A stretch of DNA of 64,000 nucleotides from Leptospira stimsonii (GTDB lineage: Bacteria > Spirochaetota > Leptospiria > Leptospirales > Leptospiraceae), in contig NZ_QHCS01000010.1 of assembly GCF_003545875.1 (NCBI RefSeq), positions 1-64,000 on the forward strand, in the 5' to 3' direction. The position numbers were made by a program, and so were the translations under genes. The notes under the pieces are model-generated. The model was given only the letters and a program-made list of their open reading frames with translations. It ran no database searches and had not been told where the DNA came from. This document shows positions 43,432 to 52,030 of this stretch, piece by piece (position 1 is the stretch's first letter; the number at the start of each line of letters is the position of its first letter).

Positions 43432-44628
43432 ATGGGTTCTCCCGCACCTTACATTCCCAAAACTGCACTCGAATACAAGACAGCTCAACAAAATAGCTTA
43501 CTCGCGAGCGGTTCTATCCTTTCAAACTTTAGTCCCGGATCCAGAATTTCAACCTGGATAGCAACGATCGCTTCCGTTCTTTCAGAAGGAGATTTAAGAA
43601 CACTTAACGGATTTGAATACTCAATCAGGGAAGGAGTATATAATGCTTTCGGTTTCACTAGGTTACCCGGCCTTAAAGCAATCGGAGTTCTTCGAATCGA
43701 ACATTCCGGTCACACAACTCCCATTTCGATTGGAATTTTTACAATCGATCTCTTTGGACTTCTTTATGAGTCAATTGCACCCGTTACGATTTCCGTTGGT
43801 GAAACTTTCGTTGAAATCGAAATCAGAGCAAAATCACCCGGAAAAGATTTTAACATAACGAGGCTTTCCATTGATACTCAGGAAGGTCTTGGTACTCTAA
43901 ATGTTCAAGTTCCGCCTAATACAAGGATCTGGAATCCAAGTGATTTCGCCGGTGGAACAAACATTGAAAGCGAAGAAAATAGGCTTCGTCGATTTCGCAA
44001 TTTTATCGTTTCACTTGGTCGCTCTACTCCCCTTGGAATCTATACAGCCGCAACTTCAATACCTGGAGTGGCAGGGATCCAATTAACTACAAATGTAAAT
44101 CCATATTCCGGTGCTTTTGAAATCGGTTGGATCAACCTTTATATCTCGGATGGAACATCCAATCCTCCACAGAGTCTTCTTGATCTTGTTCAAAAAACTA
44201 TTGAAGGAGATTTAAACGATCCTGAAAACTTTCCTGGTTTTGCGGCGGCCGGAACTTTCGTTACAGTATTTAGGATTCCAGTTCTCGGAATTTCAGTAAA
44301 GTTTGAATTACAAATTCAAAAAGACTCTCAACTAACGAACGAACAAGCCTTAGATATTGCCAAGAATCAACTTACACTTTACCTAAACACATTACCTGTC
44401 GGTTTCGATGTTTTGTTAAAACAAGTAGAAGGTACAATTCTAAAAGCACATCCGGACTTTTACAGAGTAAATGTAATTGAGTTTTATGGAAAACTTGCTT
44501 CCGATCCAGTCCCTAATCCGCTTCCAAATCTAAATGATATCTCGGTGCCTTCTGTTGATCTTCCAAGAGCAGGAGGAACATCCGGAGGAATTATTTCAGG
44601 AACCGTGATTCGTGTGGAGCCGTCTTAA
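43432..44628 (+). CDS. Baseplate J-like protein
   Basis: 398 residues. The order of segments fits baseplate wedge J proteins: STWIATIASVLSEGDLRTLN, RLPGLKAIGVLRIEHSGHTT, FAGGTNIESEENRLRRFRNF (the family's most typical part), ATSIPGVAGIQLTTNVNPYS and VKFELQIQKDSQLTNEQA. It heads the plus-strand baseplate and fibre operon. The next gene starts 1 bp after its stop, with GGAG nearby. Confidence 0.75.
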   Translation: MGSPAPYIPKTALEYKTAQQNSLLASGSILSNFSPGSRISTWIATIASVLSEGDLRTLNGFEYSIREGVYNAFGFTRLPGLKAIGVLRIEHSGHTTPISIGIFTIDLFGLLYESIAPVTISVGETFVEIEIRAKSPGKDFNITRLSIDTQEGLGTLNVQVPPNTRIWNPSDFAGGTNIESEENRLRRFRNFIVSLGRSTPLGIYTAATSIPGVAGIQLTTNVNPYSGAFEIGWINLYISDGTSNPPQSLLDLVQKTIEGDLNDPENFPGFAAAGTFVTVFRIPVLGISVKFELQIQKDSQLTNEQALDIAKNQLTLYLNTLPVGFDVLLKQVEGTILKAHPDFYRVNVIEFYGKLASDPVPNPLPNLNDISVPSVDLPRAGGTSGGIISGTVIRVEPS

Positions 44629-44629
44629 A

Positions 44630-45229
44630 ATGCCACATGAAAACAAATTGCTCGATGGACTTCCTCAGTTCAATGAAACCGATCCAATCTTTAAAGAATT
44701 GTTCGGAGATCCATCCCGACCTGAATTAAGTCCAGTTTCGAATATCAACGATATCAATGTAGGGGCAATTTACAATTCAGTCGAATGGCATCTTAGGTAT
44801 CAAGATCTTGCCGTGAAGAGCGCGGTCCTCTCAGGTGCAGAACAACACTTCTTAGAGAAGTGGTCTGAGTTACTCGGAATAGAGCGACCGACCGGAATGA
44901 ATGATTCCGAATTTGTCGGATATATTATCGGTTACGTTCTTTCAAACGAACCTACGATTCCAAAAATCGCAGAAATTTTTCCAAAACCAGATTTTTCCAT
45001 TCTTCGATGCGACGAGTTAGGATTTGCAACTGATGTTTCCGCTACCGACTTGGGACTCATTCTTCCTGGACCTGATACGAAAGCAGTCTCAAGCATCTTT
45101 ACTCCGGACAGAGGTGCTTCTTATGTTCTTACCAATGATTTAAACCAGTTATCCGACTTACAACTAACCGAACTCAATCGAATACTTGCGGCCGGCGTTG
45201 CCGCATTTGCAGGGGAAACAGATGGCTAA
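44630..45229 (+). CDS. Baseplate I-like/wedge protein
   Basis: 199 residues from the ATG at 44630. The earlier in-frame start at 44612 lies inside the J gene. It reads like tail protein I or DUF2313-type wedge proteins (HFLEKWSELLGIERPTGMND, then GYIIGYVLSNEPTIPKIAEI) that join the baseplate to fibres. It overlaps the fibre start by 8 bp. Confidence 0.6.
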   Translation: MPHENKLLDGLPQFNETDPIFKELFGDPSRPELSPVSNINDINVGAIYNSVEWHLRYQDLAVKSAVLSGAEQHFLEKWSELLGIERPTGMNDSEFVGYIIGYVLSNEPTIPKIAEIFPKPDFSILRCDELGFATDVSATDLGLILPGPDTKAVSSIFTPDRGASYVLTNDLNQLSDLQLTELNRILAAGVAAFAGETDG

Positions 45230-46007
45230 CGAATTTAAAATTCCTTTAACAAATAACGAAGTAAAAGTTTATTTTCAAAGTTTACTACAAAAAGTTACAG
45301 CAACCGATTTCAATCGGCTATCTGGAGCTGAATCAGAACATTCCGCAATTCCTGCGGTATTAAGTGCGATTCTTGCGACCATAGGTCGAAATACAGATAC
45401 CGCTATTGGTTTTTCTGTCTCTACACTTGATAATCTAACGATTCAGGTTGGTAGCGGTCTTTTCATTCGACCCAACGCAGTTTATACCTTTCCGCCTGTT
45501 ACTTTAACACCGAATTCCGGTTCCTTAGAAGGAATCTATGAAATCGAACTCGAAGAAGCTCTTACTGATTCTTCGGCTGTTCCTCTTTGGAATACAACGA
45601 CTCAAAGATTTCAACCGCAAGTAAGACCGACTCGTAAAACATACCGAGCAAGTCTCTTTGAACAGTGGGTAAATATTCCAGGCATCCCGACTCCAACCAC
45701 AGGAAGAATCGGCCTTCTTTCTTTTCGTAAAGGTAGTATAGGCGGACCAATTACAAATCTCAATCGGATTTTACCTGTCTATGATCCCGGTTTAATTGGA
45801 GTAGAAGTTCAGTTAGATCCTGGAATCGGCGATCGAACTTCGATTGCTGATGCGATTAATTGGATATTTCAACATTTAGAATCAAAAGATTTTATTAGAA
45901 CTTCTGTCTCACCCGGTTTCGATAACGCGAAATTTCAAATCAGAACACAAGGTAACTTTGCTTACTGGAGTAAGGATGGTGGAGGTACCTGGCTCCCTTT
46001 CGCATAA
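45222..46007 (+). CDS. Tail fibre protein, short form
   Basis: 261 residues from the ATG at 45222 (AGGGGAA before it), ending at TAA 46005-46007. A longer in-frame start at 45186 (TTG) lies inside the previous gene. The N terminus attaches to the baseplate (MANEFKIPLTNNEVKVYFQS), a beta-rich part follows, and the end reads YWSKDGGGTWLPFA. A -1 frameshift signal at the stop codon (45995-46063) could extend it by 148 residues. In fibres, such an end normally continues with a Pro/Gly linker, which is exactly what the -1 frame supplies. Confidence 0.7.
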   Translation: MANEFKIPLTNNEVKVYFQSLLQKVTATDFNRLSGAESEHSAIPAVLSAILATIGRNTDTAIGFSVSTLDNLTIQVGSGLFIRPNAVYTFPPVTLTPNSGSLEGIYEIELEEALTDSSAVPLWNTTTQRFQPQVRPTRKTYRASLFEQWVNIPGIPTPTTGRIGLLSFRKGSIGGPITNLNRILPVYDPGLIGVEVQLDPGIGDRTSIADAINWIFQHLESKDFIRTSVSPGFDNAKFQIRTQGNFAYWSKDGGGTWLPFA

Positions 46008-46063
46008 CCCCACCGAGTGGCCCTTCTTCTCCCGTTTCGGGAGCGGGGGGGCACTGGGTGGGG
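45995..46063 (+). promoter_or_regulatory. -1 programmed ribosomal frameshift signal
   Basis: C CCT TTC (45995-46001) is a perfect X XXY YYZ heptamer in the reading frame. Six nt (GCATAA, holding the zero-frame stop) separate it from a stem-loop at 46008-46063. Stem arms: 7 pairs, G-G mismatch, 4 pairs, G-G mismatch, 6 pairs (two wobble), a small internal loop, then CTCCCG-TTT-CGGGAG. No T-run follows, so it is not a terminator. All parts are visible in the sequence. Shift efficiency is not. Confidence 0.7.
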
Positions 46064-46447
46064 AATATAGGACAAAATCGATACGATGTATTTCCTAAAG
46101 GTTCCTATTCAATCGGCGACGTTTGGCACGTTGTAGACGCACATATAGATCAGGGTGGGAACGTTACCGACTGCGGTCAATGCGGGGGAAACAATAGCTG
46201 TTTTAATCTTGGACCTTGGTTTGATTGCCCTAAGTGTCCGCCTGGCTATACGAAGAACAGTGTAATCGGTCTTTGCTGGGTAGGTGGAACAGTTTTTAAG
46301 CCGTGTTGCACGAGCACATGCTGTATCAATACGTGCAACACTTGTCATATTGCAGATTGGTTTACTCGTTACAAAGTTTATAAGTATGAATTCTTTACTT
46401 GGACTTTGGTATCTCAATATACCGTTCACGGAAGATTCTGGAGTTAG
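46001..46447 (+). CDS. Cys-rich C-terminal fibre extension in the -1 frame
   Basis: 148 residues read from the slip site. They begin RITPPSGPSSPVSGAGGHWV, a linker encoded by the stem-loop, then NRYDVFPKGSYSIGDVWHVV and a part with about 12 Cys (DCGQCGG, CPKCPPG, CCTSTCCINTCNTC). The Cys pairs suggest zinc or disulfide binding, perhaps the receptor-binding tip. A separate start is possible only at GTG 46058 inside the stem, which I think unlikely. An indel creating a false stop is the main alternative. Confidence 0.55.
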   Translation, partial: RITPPSGPSSPVSGAGGHWVGNIGQNRYDVFPKGSYSIGDVWHVVDAHIDQGGNVTDCGQCGGNNSCFNLGPWFDCPKCPPGYTKNSVIGLCWVGGTVFKPCCTSTCCINTCNTCHIADWFTRYKVYKYEFFTWTLVSQYTVHGRFWS

Positions 46448-46453
46448 GCAAAT

Positions 46454-46621
46454 ATGGATGAAAAGAAAAATAATGATTTTTCAGAAAAAAGAATGGGAAC
46501 CTGTCTTACCTGTCCCTTATTGTTAAATGGTTTTTTTGGAGAAAGATGCTCCGTGTGTCATTGTTTTGTTAGGCTAAAAACGAAATTAAAACGAGAAACA
46601 TGCCCTATCGGGAAATGGTAG
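46454..46621 (+). CDS. Small Cys-rich (zinc-ribbon-like) protein
   Basis: 55 residues, starting 6 bp after the stop of the fibre extension. It has CLTCP, CSVCHCFVRLKTKLK and CPIGKW. Similar CxxC, CxCFxxxKTK and CPIGKW patterns are known to me from small proteins near fibre genes of other phages. Four or more Cys could hold a zinc. The function is unknown. The close spacing ties it to the fibre operon. Confidence 0.6.
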   Translation: MDEKKNNDFSEKRMGTCLTCPLLLNGFFGERCSVCHCFVRLKTKLKRETCPIGKW

Positions 46622-46656
46622 AATAGAATATGTCTGGATGTTGCGGAGGAAGCAGT

Positions 46657-46965
46657 ATGAACCAACAACTTATTTTTCAACAATTGAGCCAACTGACTGG
46701 TTTAGGTATTAACAAAGGTAAAGAACCAAGTGAAGCGGCTAATGAAGCCAATGCTTTAATTAAGGCTTTGCTTGTAAAAGCAAATGAAATGGCGAAAATT
46801 TATCCGGGAAGTAACGAGGAATTGATCTTCCATCAACTCACACAATATGCCTACGGAAAATTCAGTGTTGAATCAGATATCCAAAAAGTTACGGAAAATG
46901 TAGCGGCGATCGTATCCGATCTTTTGTCAAAAGCCAAAGTATTGGAAAGTCAAATTTCAGGTTAA
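46657..46965 (+). CDS. Hypothetical helical protein of the fibre operon
   Basis: About 102 residues from the ATG at 46657, chosen because GGAGG stands 8 nt before it. The frame is open from an ATG at 46630, which would add MSGCCGGSS but lacks a ribosome site. All-helical (QQLIFQQLSQLTGLGINKGK, then EAANEANALIKALLVKANEM). No family recognised. Confidence 0.55.
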   Translation: MNQQLIFQQLSQLTGLGINKGKEPSEAANEANALIKALLVKANEMAKIYPGSNEELIFHQLTQYAYGKFSVESDIQKVTENVAAIVSDLLSKAKVLESQISG

Positions 46966-46973
46966 TTAAAAAC

Positions 46974-47264
46974 ATGAAGTCTAATGTCCTAAATCGAATC
47001 GATCTCTTTTTTTGGAGAATAAGGGCTTCTCGTTTTTCTTCCAAGACTTTAATTGAAAACGAAGGATGGCGGCTCATAATTCGAAACCATTGGTCGCATT
47101 GGTTTAACGGATTCCCATTCTTTACTCTTTCTTTTGAAAAAGGAACTGGCAATGGATCGGCTACTACTCTAAACGCCGGTTTCTTTGGATTTGTTTTTGT
47201 CTTATTTATTTACTCCAAATCCTCAAATTGTAGGGCTGGAAAGAAAGATTGGAAACAGATCTAA
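46974..47264 (+). CDS. Hypothetical small protein, possible membrane segment
   Basis: 96 residues. The N-terminal two thirds are basic and aromatic (GWRLIIRNHWSHWFNGFPFF). A hydrophobic stretch (NAGFFGFVFVLFIYS) lies near the C terminus. No family recognised. It starts 8 bp after the previous stop and overlaps the next small frame. Confidence 0.4.
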   Translation: MKSNVLNRIDLFFWRIRASRFSSKTLIENEGWRLIIRNHWSHWFNGFPFFTLSFEKGTGNGSATTLNAGFFGFVFVLFIYSKSSNCRAGKKDWKQI

Positions 47265-47374
47265 TTTTATTGATCGTCTTCTATACTTTGATTGGAACCT
47301 TATTCGGCTGGATACTTTTTGCGATTCTGGCAGTCGTCGTTTATGTGAGTATTTTTGGAATAAAAAGATCCTAA
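47249..47374 (+). CDS. Very small membrane protein
   Basis: 41 residues from a TTG start (a GGAAAGAAAG stretch upstream): METDLILLIVFYTLIGTLFG, then WILFAILAVVVYVSIFGIKRS. One long hydrophobic helix makes it a possible accessory lysis protein or pinholin-like peptide. It overlaps the end of the previous gene by 16 bp. Not supported by any homology I can see. Confidence 0.35.
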   Translation: METDLILLIVFYTLIGTLFGWILFAILAVVVYVSIFGIKRS

Positions 47375-47395
47375 ATTTGATCTAAAATTCAATAC

Positions 47396-47620
47396 TTAGT
47401 CCAATTCTCCGAATTGGATTTCACGTTCGAAATCACCGACTAGTTCCCTTTTTTGTAGAAACCGCAATAGACTATCCCGATCGACATACACTTTATCAAT
47501 CGCTGTCATAATCTCATCAAAGGATCGTTGAGACAACGCATGAAAAAAGAGACCTTCTGTTAGCAATGCTCGAAATTGGAGAACTTCCGGATGATGTCTA
47601 AATGGTTCTTGATTCTTCAA
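47396..47620 (-). CDS. Small hypothetical phage protein
   Basis: 74 residues, helical (VLQFRALLTEGLFFHALSQR, then AIDKVYVDRDSLLRFLQKRE). It starts 17 bp after the stop of the polyvalent gene and is probably co-transcribed with it. No family recognised. Confidence 0.5.
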   Translation of the reverse strand: MKNQEPFRHHPEVLQFRALLTEGLFFHALSQRSFDEIMTAIDKVYVDRDSLLRFLQKRELVGDFEREIQFGELD

Positions 47621-47637
47621 TTTTTCCTTTCCACAGT

Positions 47638-50352
47638 TTATTTCAATATCTCTATTGAGTAGTCATCTTTGACTTGGATTGCTCTAAAAATCGCCTCTTC
47701 AATATCCAAAAGAAAAGATTTCGCAAACATCAACGGCATACTTGAATCGTCTTCGATTTCTTTAAGTTTTAGTTGAAGGGAATCTTTAATAATGGATAAA
47801 TCTTGAATAATTGCGTTAAGTCTTCCTATTACGGATGAGGAACCAACGCCTTTGTCTGCCGATACCGCAATAGACGCCGCGAGCTCTTTGATCGTCTGAG
47901 GAGAAAGGGAAGTTACGTTGTCGCCTAGGACTCTCTGATAAGTTTTAGATAATGAATCCATCATCATTTCCAGCATCTTTCGGTTTGTAGCCGCTGTTTC
48001 CATAGAAACTGTCCGAAGAGCTTCCCTTTGAATATCCGTTGCAACGGAATCGAAATCAAAATTATCAAACTGACCTGACTGCAATTCTTTGATGTAGTTT
48101 TGAACTACTGAGGGTCCTCGACCGGGATATTTTGAACGGTTTTCAACAAACCATTTGTATGCCCTGATTTGCATCGTCGCATTTGGTTTGTCGTTTACAT
48201 CCTTCGCGAATAAACCAATGACTTCTGCAACTCCCAAAGGAAGTGATCTGTCTTTTTTGTGAACGAGTGTAAAAAGATCAGGAGTTAAGTTATTCAGAGC
48301 CAACCTCTTGTTAACTTCTCCGATCGAAATTCCTAATTTTTCAGAAATCTTCTTCGCGTCCCATCCGTCTTCAACCATCTTACCGTAGGCTTTCGCTTCA
48401 TCGGTCGGCAATACACTTCTTCTCTGATTCTCGGAGAGTTGAGAAGCAAGGCGATCGTTACTGGAAGCGAATTCTTTTGTAACAACTGGTATTTCAAAAT
48501 TGGAAGAAAGATGGCCCTCTTCGATTAACTCTTTAACTGCTTCGTATCTGTGATGTCCTGCGACTACCGTCCATTTACCTTCCTGTTTATCTACGATAAT
48601 TGGAAAACCAGGATCAAATCCTCCGTCTTTGATTTTTTGTTTTAATGAATTAATTTGATTTCGATCAAAATCTTTTTTCGCAGTGTATTGTTCAATCGTT
48701 CGAATTTGATTGAATGGAAGTTTCGTAGGTAAGTATCCGCTATGAGAAGAACTACTTTCTTTTGAAGGTTTTAATAACCGAATAGGTCTTTTTTTCGATG
48801 TGGATTCTTCTTTCTCTAGACTTTCTTTTTTTACAGGCTTCCAACCGTTTGACGTCTTTTCGCGTGTGATTCCGTCCTTCCAAACAGCCTTAGTTCCTAA
48901 CTGCGCGGGAGGACGACCTCTTTTCCCTTTTAGAATGAGAATCAACTTTTCTAGCGGTTCTTGAACCGCAAAAAGCATTGTTTTAAATAAATCTTGTTCG
49001 TCTTCGGATAGGTTCGATTCCTTTAGCTCCCCTCGAAGATCAACGAAATCGGAAGCTATGTCTAAAATATCTTGGCGAGTTTCTGAAATATAGGCAAGAT
49101 CTACAAACTCTTTTGCTCTATTATCCAGACCTTGACTTAGGAGGGTTTTCTTTATGTGGTCGATTAATTTTCCATGATCTTTATCTTCCGGTGAGAGCTT
49201 ATAAATTGGGCGATCGGAATATTTTTTTGGTCGAACAACTGCCGCAGAATCTTGTTTTAATCTAAAATCATTTTCCGTATATCCTTCGGGCCTTACAAGT
49301 CTAGTTGAAACGTAGTTTCCATGTTTTCCCTGAACTACAATTTTTTTCCTTATTAACTCTGAAGCATTTCCAGATTTCTGAATAAAATGGAAACCCTTTT
49401 CTTCCAAAGAAGAACCGCCGACCAAAACTGTTCGCAACCGATTTGCCTTTTGGTAAAGTCTTGAAAACTCCTCATTCGGATTTTGTAGCTCTCCAAGTTT
49501 TGATTTTAAGAATTCTAGTTTTGGACTTTTTAATTCCTTTTTCGTAGCTTTTGTCGAGAGCCACTCCTTAAATTGAGGAATGGTTAAAGAAACGATTGAA
49601 CCTAAACCATTCCAACCCTTCGCATAGTTTACAAGATAACCTTGTTTTGCAGACTTTTCGTCGTGAAAACCGAGCATTACTTTATGTTCGTCGAAAGATC
49701 CATCCTTGTTTTTTTGGTTCACGACAAAAACAATTTGTGAATCAGGATCAGGCCCGATGAATACATCAACGTGATCACCGTCCGCCCCTTGAGTTCTTTT
49801 GATATATCCGTAATCAAACTTAATTTGGGTTCTCCAAGTCTTACCGTTTTCATCAACGCCAGACCTGTAAGAACCTTTCCGATTTTCAATCGAGATGTCG
49901 ATTCCTTGGATTCTTACATGTGTTTTTTTATAGTTACCTGCTTTTATTTGGGAAGGGGTTGGTTCTGATTTTAAAATGTTTGAAAACTGTATTTCTATAC
50001 TAGATTTTTGAGTTCTTTCCCCTTCCTCCTGTTCCGGAACAAAAGGATCAGAAACTTCTACACTTTCAGCGCGGTTTTTTAAATAAGAGGAAAGAAAAGA
50101 AACGCCAAGTGACTTAAACTCTTTTGAAAGAGCAATCATCGCGTCTTTGGAAAGTTCTTTTTCAGAGGAGCGAAGAACTGTTATTAGACCTTTTCTGGAA
50201 AGAGAATTGATTTCACCCTCATACCAGGGTTCTTCCTCTCCCATCACTAATTCTTGCCAGTGAGGATTCGTTTTCGTCATCGAAAGATGAATCTTGTCTA
50301 AGATCGTTTCTGCGACTTCGGGCGTGATGTCCTCTGAGGTCAGAATTTCCAT
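47638..50352 (-). CDS. Large polyvalent protein with pyrophosphatase-like and ParB domains
   Basis: 904 residues. At about 125-270 is a domain of the inorganic-pyrophosphatase type found in polyvalent phage proteins (NRKGSYRSGVDENGKTWRTQ, then QGADGDHVDVFIGPD). At about 545-700 lies a ParB-like domain (PIIVDKQEGKWTVVAGHHRY, then SENQRRSVLPTDEAKAYGKM, then AKKISEKLGISIGEVNKRL), which would bind DNA or CTP. A further KIVVQGKHGNYVSTRLVRPE module occurs at about 330. It has no late promoter and may be made at another time than the virion genes. Confidence 0.65.
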   Translation of the reverse strand: MEILTSEDITPEVAETILDKIHLSMTKTNPHWQELVMGEEEPWYEGEINSLSRKGLITVLRSSEKELSKDAMIALSKEFKSLGVSFLSSYLKNRAESVEVSDPFVPEQEEGERTQKSSIEIQFSNILKSEPTPSQIKAGNYKKTHVRIQGIDISIENRKGSYRSGVDENGKTWRTQIKFDYGYIKRTQGADGDHVDVFIGPDPDSQIVFVVNQKNKDGSFDEHKVMLGFHDEKSAKQGYLVNYAKGWNGLGSIVSLTIPQFKEWLSTKATKKELKSPKLEFLKSKLGELQNPNEEFSRLYQKANRLRTVLVGGSSLEEKGFHFIQKSGNASELIRKKIVVQGKHGNYVSTRLVRPEGYTENDFRLKQDSAAVVRPKKYSDRPIYKLSPEDKDHGKLIDHIKKTLLSQGLDNRAKEFVDLAYISETRQDILDIASDFVDLRGELKESNLSEDEQDLFKTMLFAVQEPLEKLILILKGKRGRPPAQLGTKAVWKDGITREKTSNGWKPVKKESLEKEESTSKKRPIRLLKPSKESSSSHSGYLPTKLPFNQIRTIEQYTAKKDFDRNQINSLKQKIKDGGFDPGFPIIVDKQEGKWTVVAGHHRYEAVKELIEEGHLSSNFEIPVVTKEFASSNDRLASQLSENQRRSVLPTDEAKAYGKMVEDGWDAKKISEKLGISIGEVNKRLALNNLTPDLFTLVHKKDRSLPLGVAEVIGLFAKDVNDKPNATMQIRAYKWFVENRSKYPGRGPSVVQNYIKELQSGQFDNFDFDSVATDIQREALRTVSMETAATNRKMLEMMMDSLSKTYQRVLGDNVTSLSPQTIKELAASIAVSADKGVGSSSVIGRLNAIIQDLSIIKDSLQLKLKEIEDDSSMPLMFAKSFLLDIEEAIFRAIQVKDDYSIEILK

Positions 50353-50382
50353 TTTGAAATGTACCTCGCAGTACCTTTTTTC

Positions 50383-50880
50383 TTAAATTCTTAAATCATC
50401 TCGGTATTTATAAAGTGCCTCTTGATTTTCTTTTCTTTGGTCACGATCGAGTGATTTTACAAATCCATCCCAGCTTCCGGCTTGTATCGTTGCTCCGAAC
50501 GGTAAAATTAATATGACGGGTATATATCCATGTAATGTTTTAAAAGGAATTGCTACTTTTCTCTCTAGTTTGGAAACAAAGTCTTCTGATTTGTGGGTTT
50601 CTGAATTGTAGTGTAATATGATTATTTGCCCGACTGGTTCCGTTCTAAATTTGACTTTGTTTTTCCAGGTGAACCAAGCCAAAGAAAGCATACCAAACAA
50701 ATATTTCAAAAGGACAAGATGAAGTTTCATAATTTGAATAATCACAGATGTACGATATAAAATAATTTTGTTTAGGTCCGTTCTTTCAAAATAGAAAATA
50801 AGCTCCCTCGCCTTTCTTGATAATAAGTTTGATTTAGAAAAAGAAGCCATCCAACTAAAGATTCTAGAAATAGATTCCAT
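50383..50880 (-). CDS. Hypothetical protein with a membrane-like helix
   Basis: 165 residues from the ATG at 50880, preceded by AAGGAA at good spacing. The ATG at 50898 has its purine run too close. A hydrophobic segment (VLLKYLFGMLSLAWFTW) is followed by a mixed C-terminal part (GYIPVILILPFGATIQAGSW). No family recognised. Confidence 0.45.
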   Translation of the reverse strand: MESISRIFSWMASFSKSNLLSRKARELIFYFERTDLNKIILYRTSVIIQIMKLHLVLLKYLFGMLSLAWFTWKNKVKFRTEPVGQIIILHYNSETHKSEDFVSKLERKVAIPFKTLHGYIPVILILPFGATIQAGSWDGFVKSLDRDQRKENQEALYKYRDDLRI

Positions 50881-50911
50881 TTTATTTCCTTGTTTCATCC
50901 TTCATTTTCAC

Positions 50912-52030
50912 TCATTCCCTACCGTTAAAGTTCGCAAGTGGCTTCATTTTAAAAAGTTTCGGTTTGTCCCGGTCCTCTCCGCTACCGCCTTCGATAAAAC
51001 CTGTGACTCTAAATGTTGGATGATAATCGTAAATAATAGTGTAACCCGTTTTCGGTTTATCGGACAACCACTGGATTTTTGAATCCCCAAAGATTAAGAA
51101 GTCTTTTCCTTCTTTGTGATTTACAAAACCATTTCGCCCTTTAGAGATAATTCGATCAACGCTTGAGATCGGAGAATAGGAAACGACATCAAATACTTTG
51201 TTCTGATAGGAGATAAATTCTGAATGCCGGAGAGTCGAAACAAGAAGTGTGACTATATCTCCTTCTCCCATATTGTAGCCACCTCCAAGAACACCCATGA
51301 GTTCCCCTTCCTGGAAAGTGATCTGGCTACGATCAAAGATTTTCCTTGAATCCGGATCTACTCGATACGTTTTGTATCCAATTTTTATCGGATTGTAGAA
51401 AAGGATTTTGAGTCTGTGTTTTCCGTTTACTCGTTTCGGAAATATTATGGAGTTTAGAGTATAACCGCTGAATTCTACAGAAATGGGTTCTTCTTTTTCA
51501 GAATCCGGAACTTTAAAGACTTCAACAACTCCTATAATCGCGCCAAAAGGAATTTTTGGGAATAGGACGTATTCGTTTTTTCCTTCCGCTTCCACATAAA
51601 ATTCTTCAACAAGAGAGACTTTGTATTTTAATAGAACTGTATTCCAATATTTTAGATTCTCTTCGACCTCGAAATATTCTTCATTGATGTGTTTGACTGT
51701 GAGTTGTTTTTGAGTTTCTCTCGAAAAAAGGACTGCGCTTTCAACTTTTGTAATCGGAGCATAGCGAGTGAACACTTTTTTACCTACTATTTTCCAAGCA
51801 GTTTCCTCCTGAATAAGCAAGTCCTCTTGAAAAGTTCGAATCAGTCCTTCTAAACAAAACTTACAATCAGGAACTCTTTCTTCCGCCGGGCAAGGGCAAG
51901 GTGAAAGTCTGTACCAAAGAGCTGACTCCCCTCTTCTCTCTAAAAGATCTTCATTCGTTAAGGGGGTAAGAATGTTCGGTTTGGTTGTGATTGAAAAGGG
52001 TGTTACACCCCCTTGGCCGGATTTCCTCAT
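50912..52030 (-). CDS. Hypothetical virion protein with Cys pairs
   Basis: 372 residues. ATGA at 52030 overlaps the cold-shock gene stop, so I use it over the TTG at 52039. The N terminus has LSPCPCPAEERVPDCKFC, a CxC plus CxxC set that may bind zinc. The rest is beta-rich (KVFTRYAPITKVESAVLFS, then GVLGGGYNMGEGDIVTLLVS), which suggests a structural protein. No family recognised. Confidence 0.5.
   Translation of the reverse strand: MRKSGQGGVTPFSITTKPNILTPLTNEDLLERRGESALWYRLSPCPCPAEERVPDCKFCLEGLIRTFQEDLLIQEETAWKIVGKKVFTRYAPITKVESAVLFSRETQKQLTVKHINEEYFEVEENLKYWNTVLLKYKVSLVEEFYVEAEGKNEYVLFPKIPFGAIIGVVEVFKVPDSEKEEPISVEFSGYTLNSIIFPKRVNGKHRLKILFYNPIKIGYKTYRVDPDSRKIFDRSQITFQEGELMGVLGGGYNMGEGDIVTLLVSTLRHSEFISYQNKVFDVVSYSPISSVDRIISKGRNGFVNHKEGKDFLIFGDSKIQWLSDKPKTGYTIIYDYHPTFRVTGFIEGGSGEDRDKPKLFKMKPLANFNGRE

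Noticed and set aside
46008..46063. Hairpin as a rho-independent terminator of the fibre gene
   Set aside because: No T-run follows, and the slippery heptamer at the correct spacing with an open -1 frame fits frameshifting better.
50353..50382. Terminator between the polyvalent gene and its upstream neighbour
   Set aside because: GTAC arms of only 4 bp and no proper U tract.
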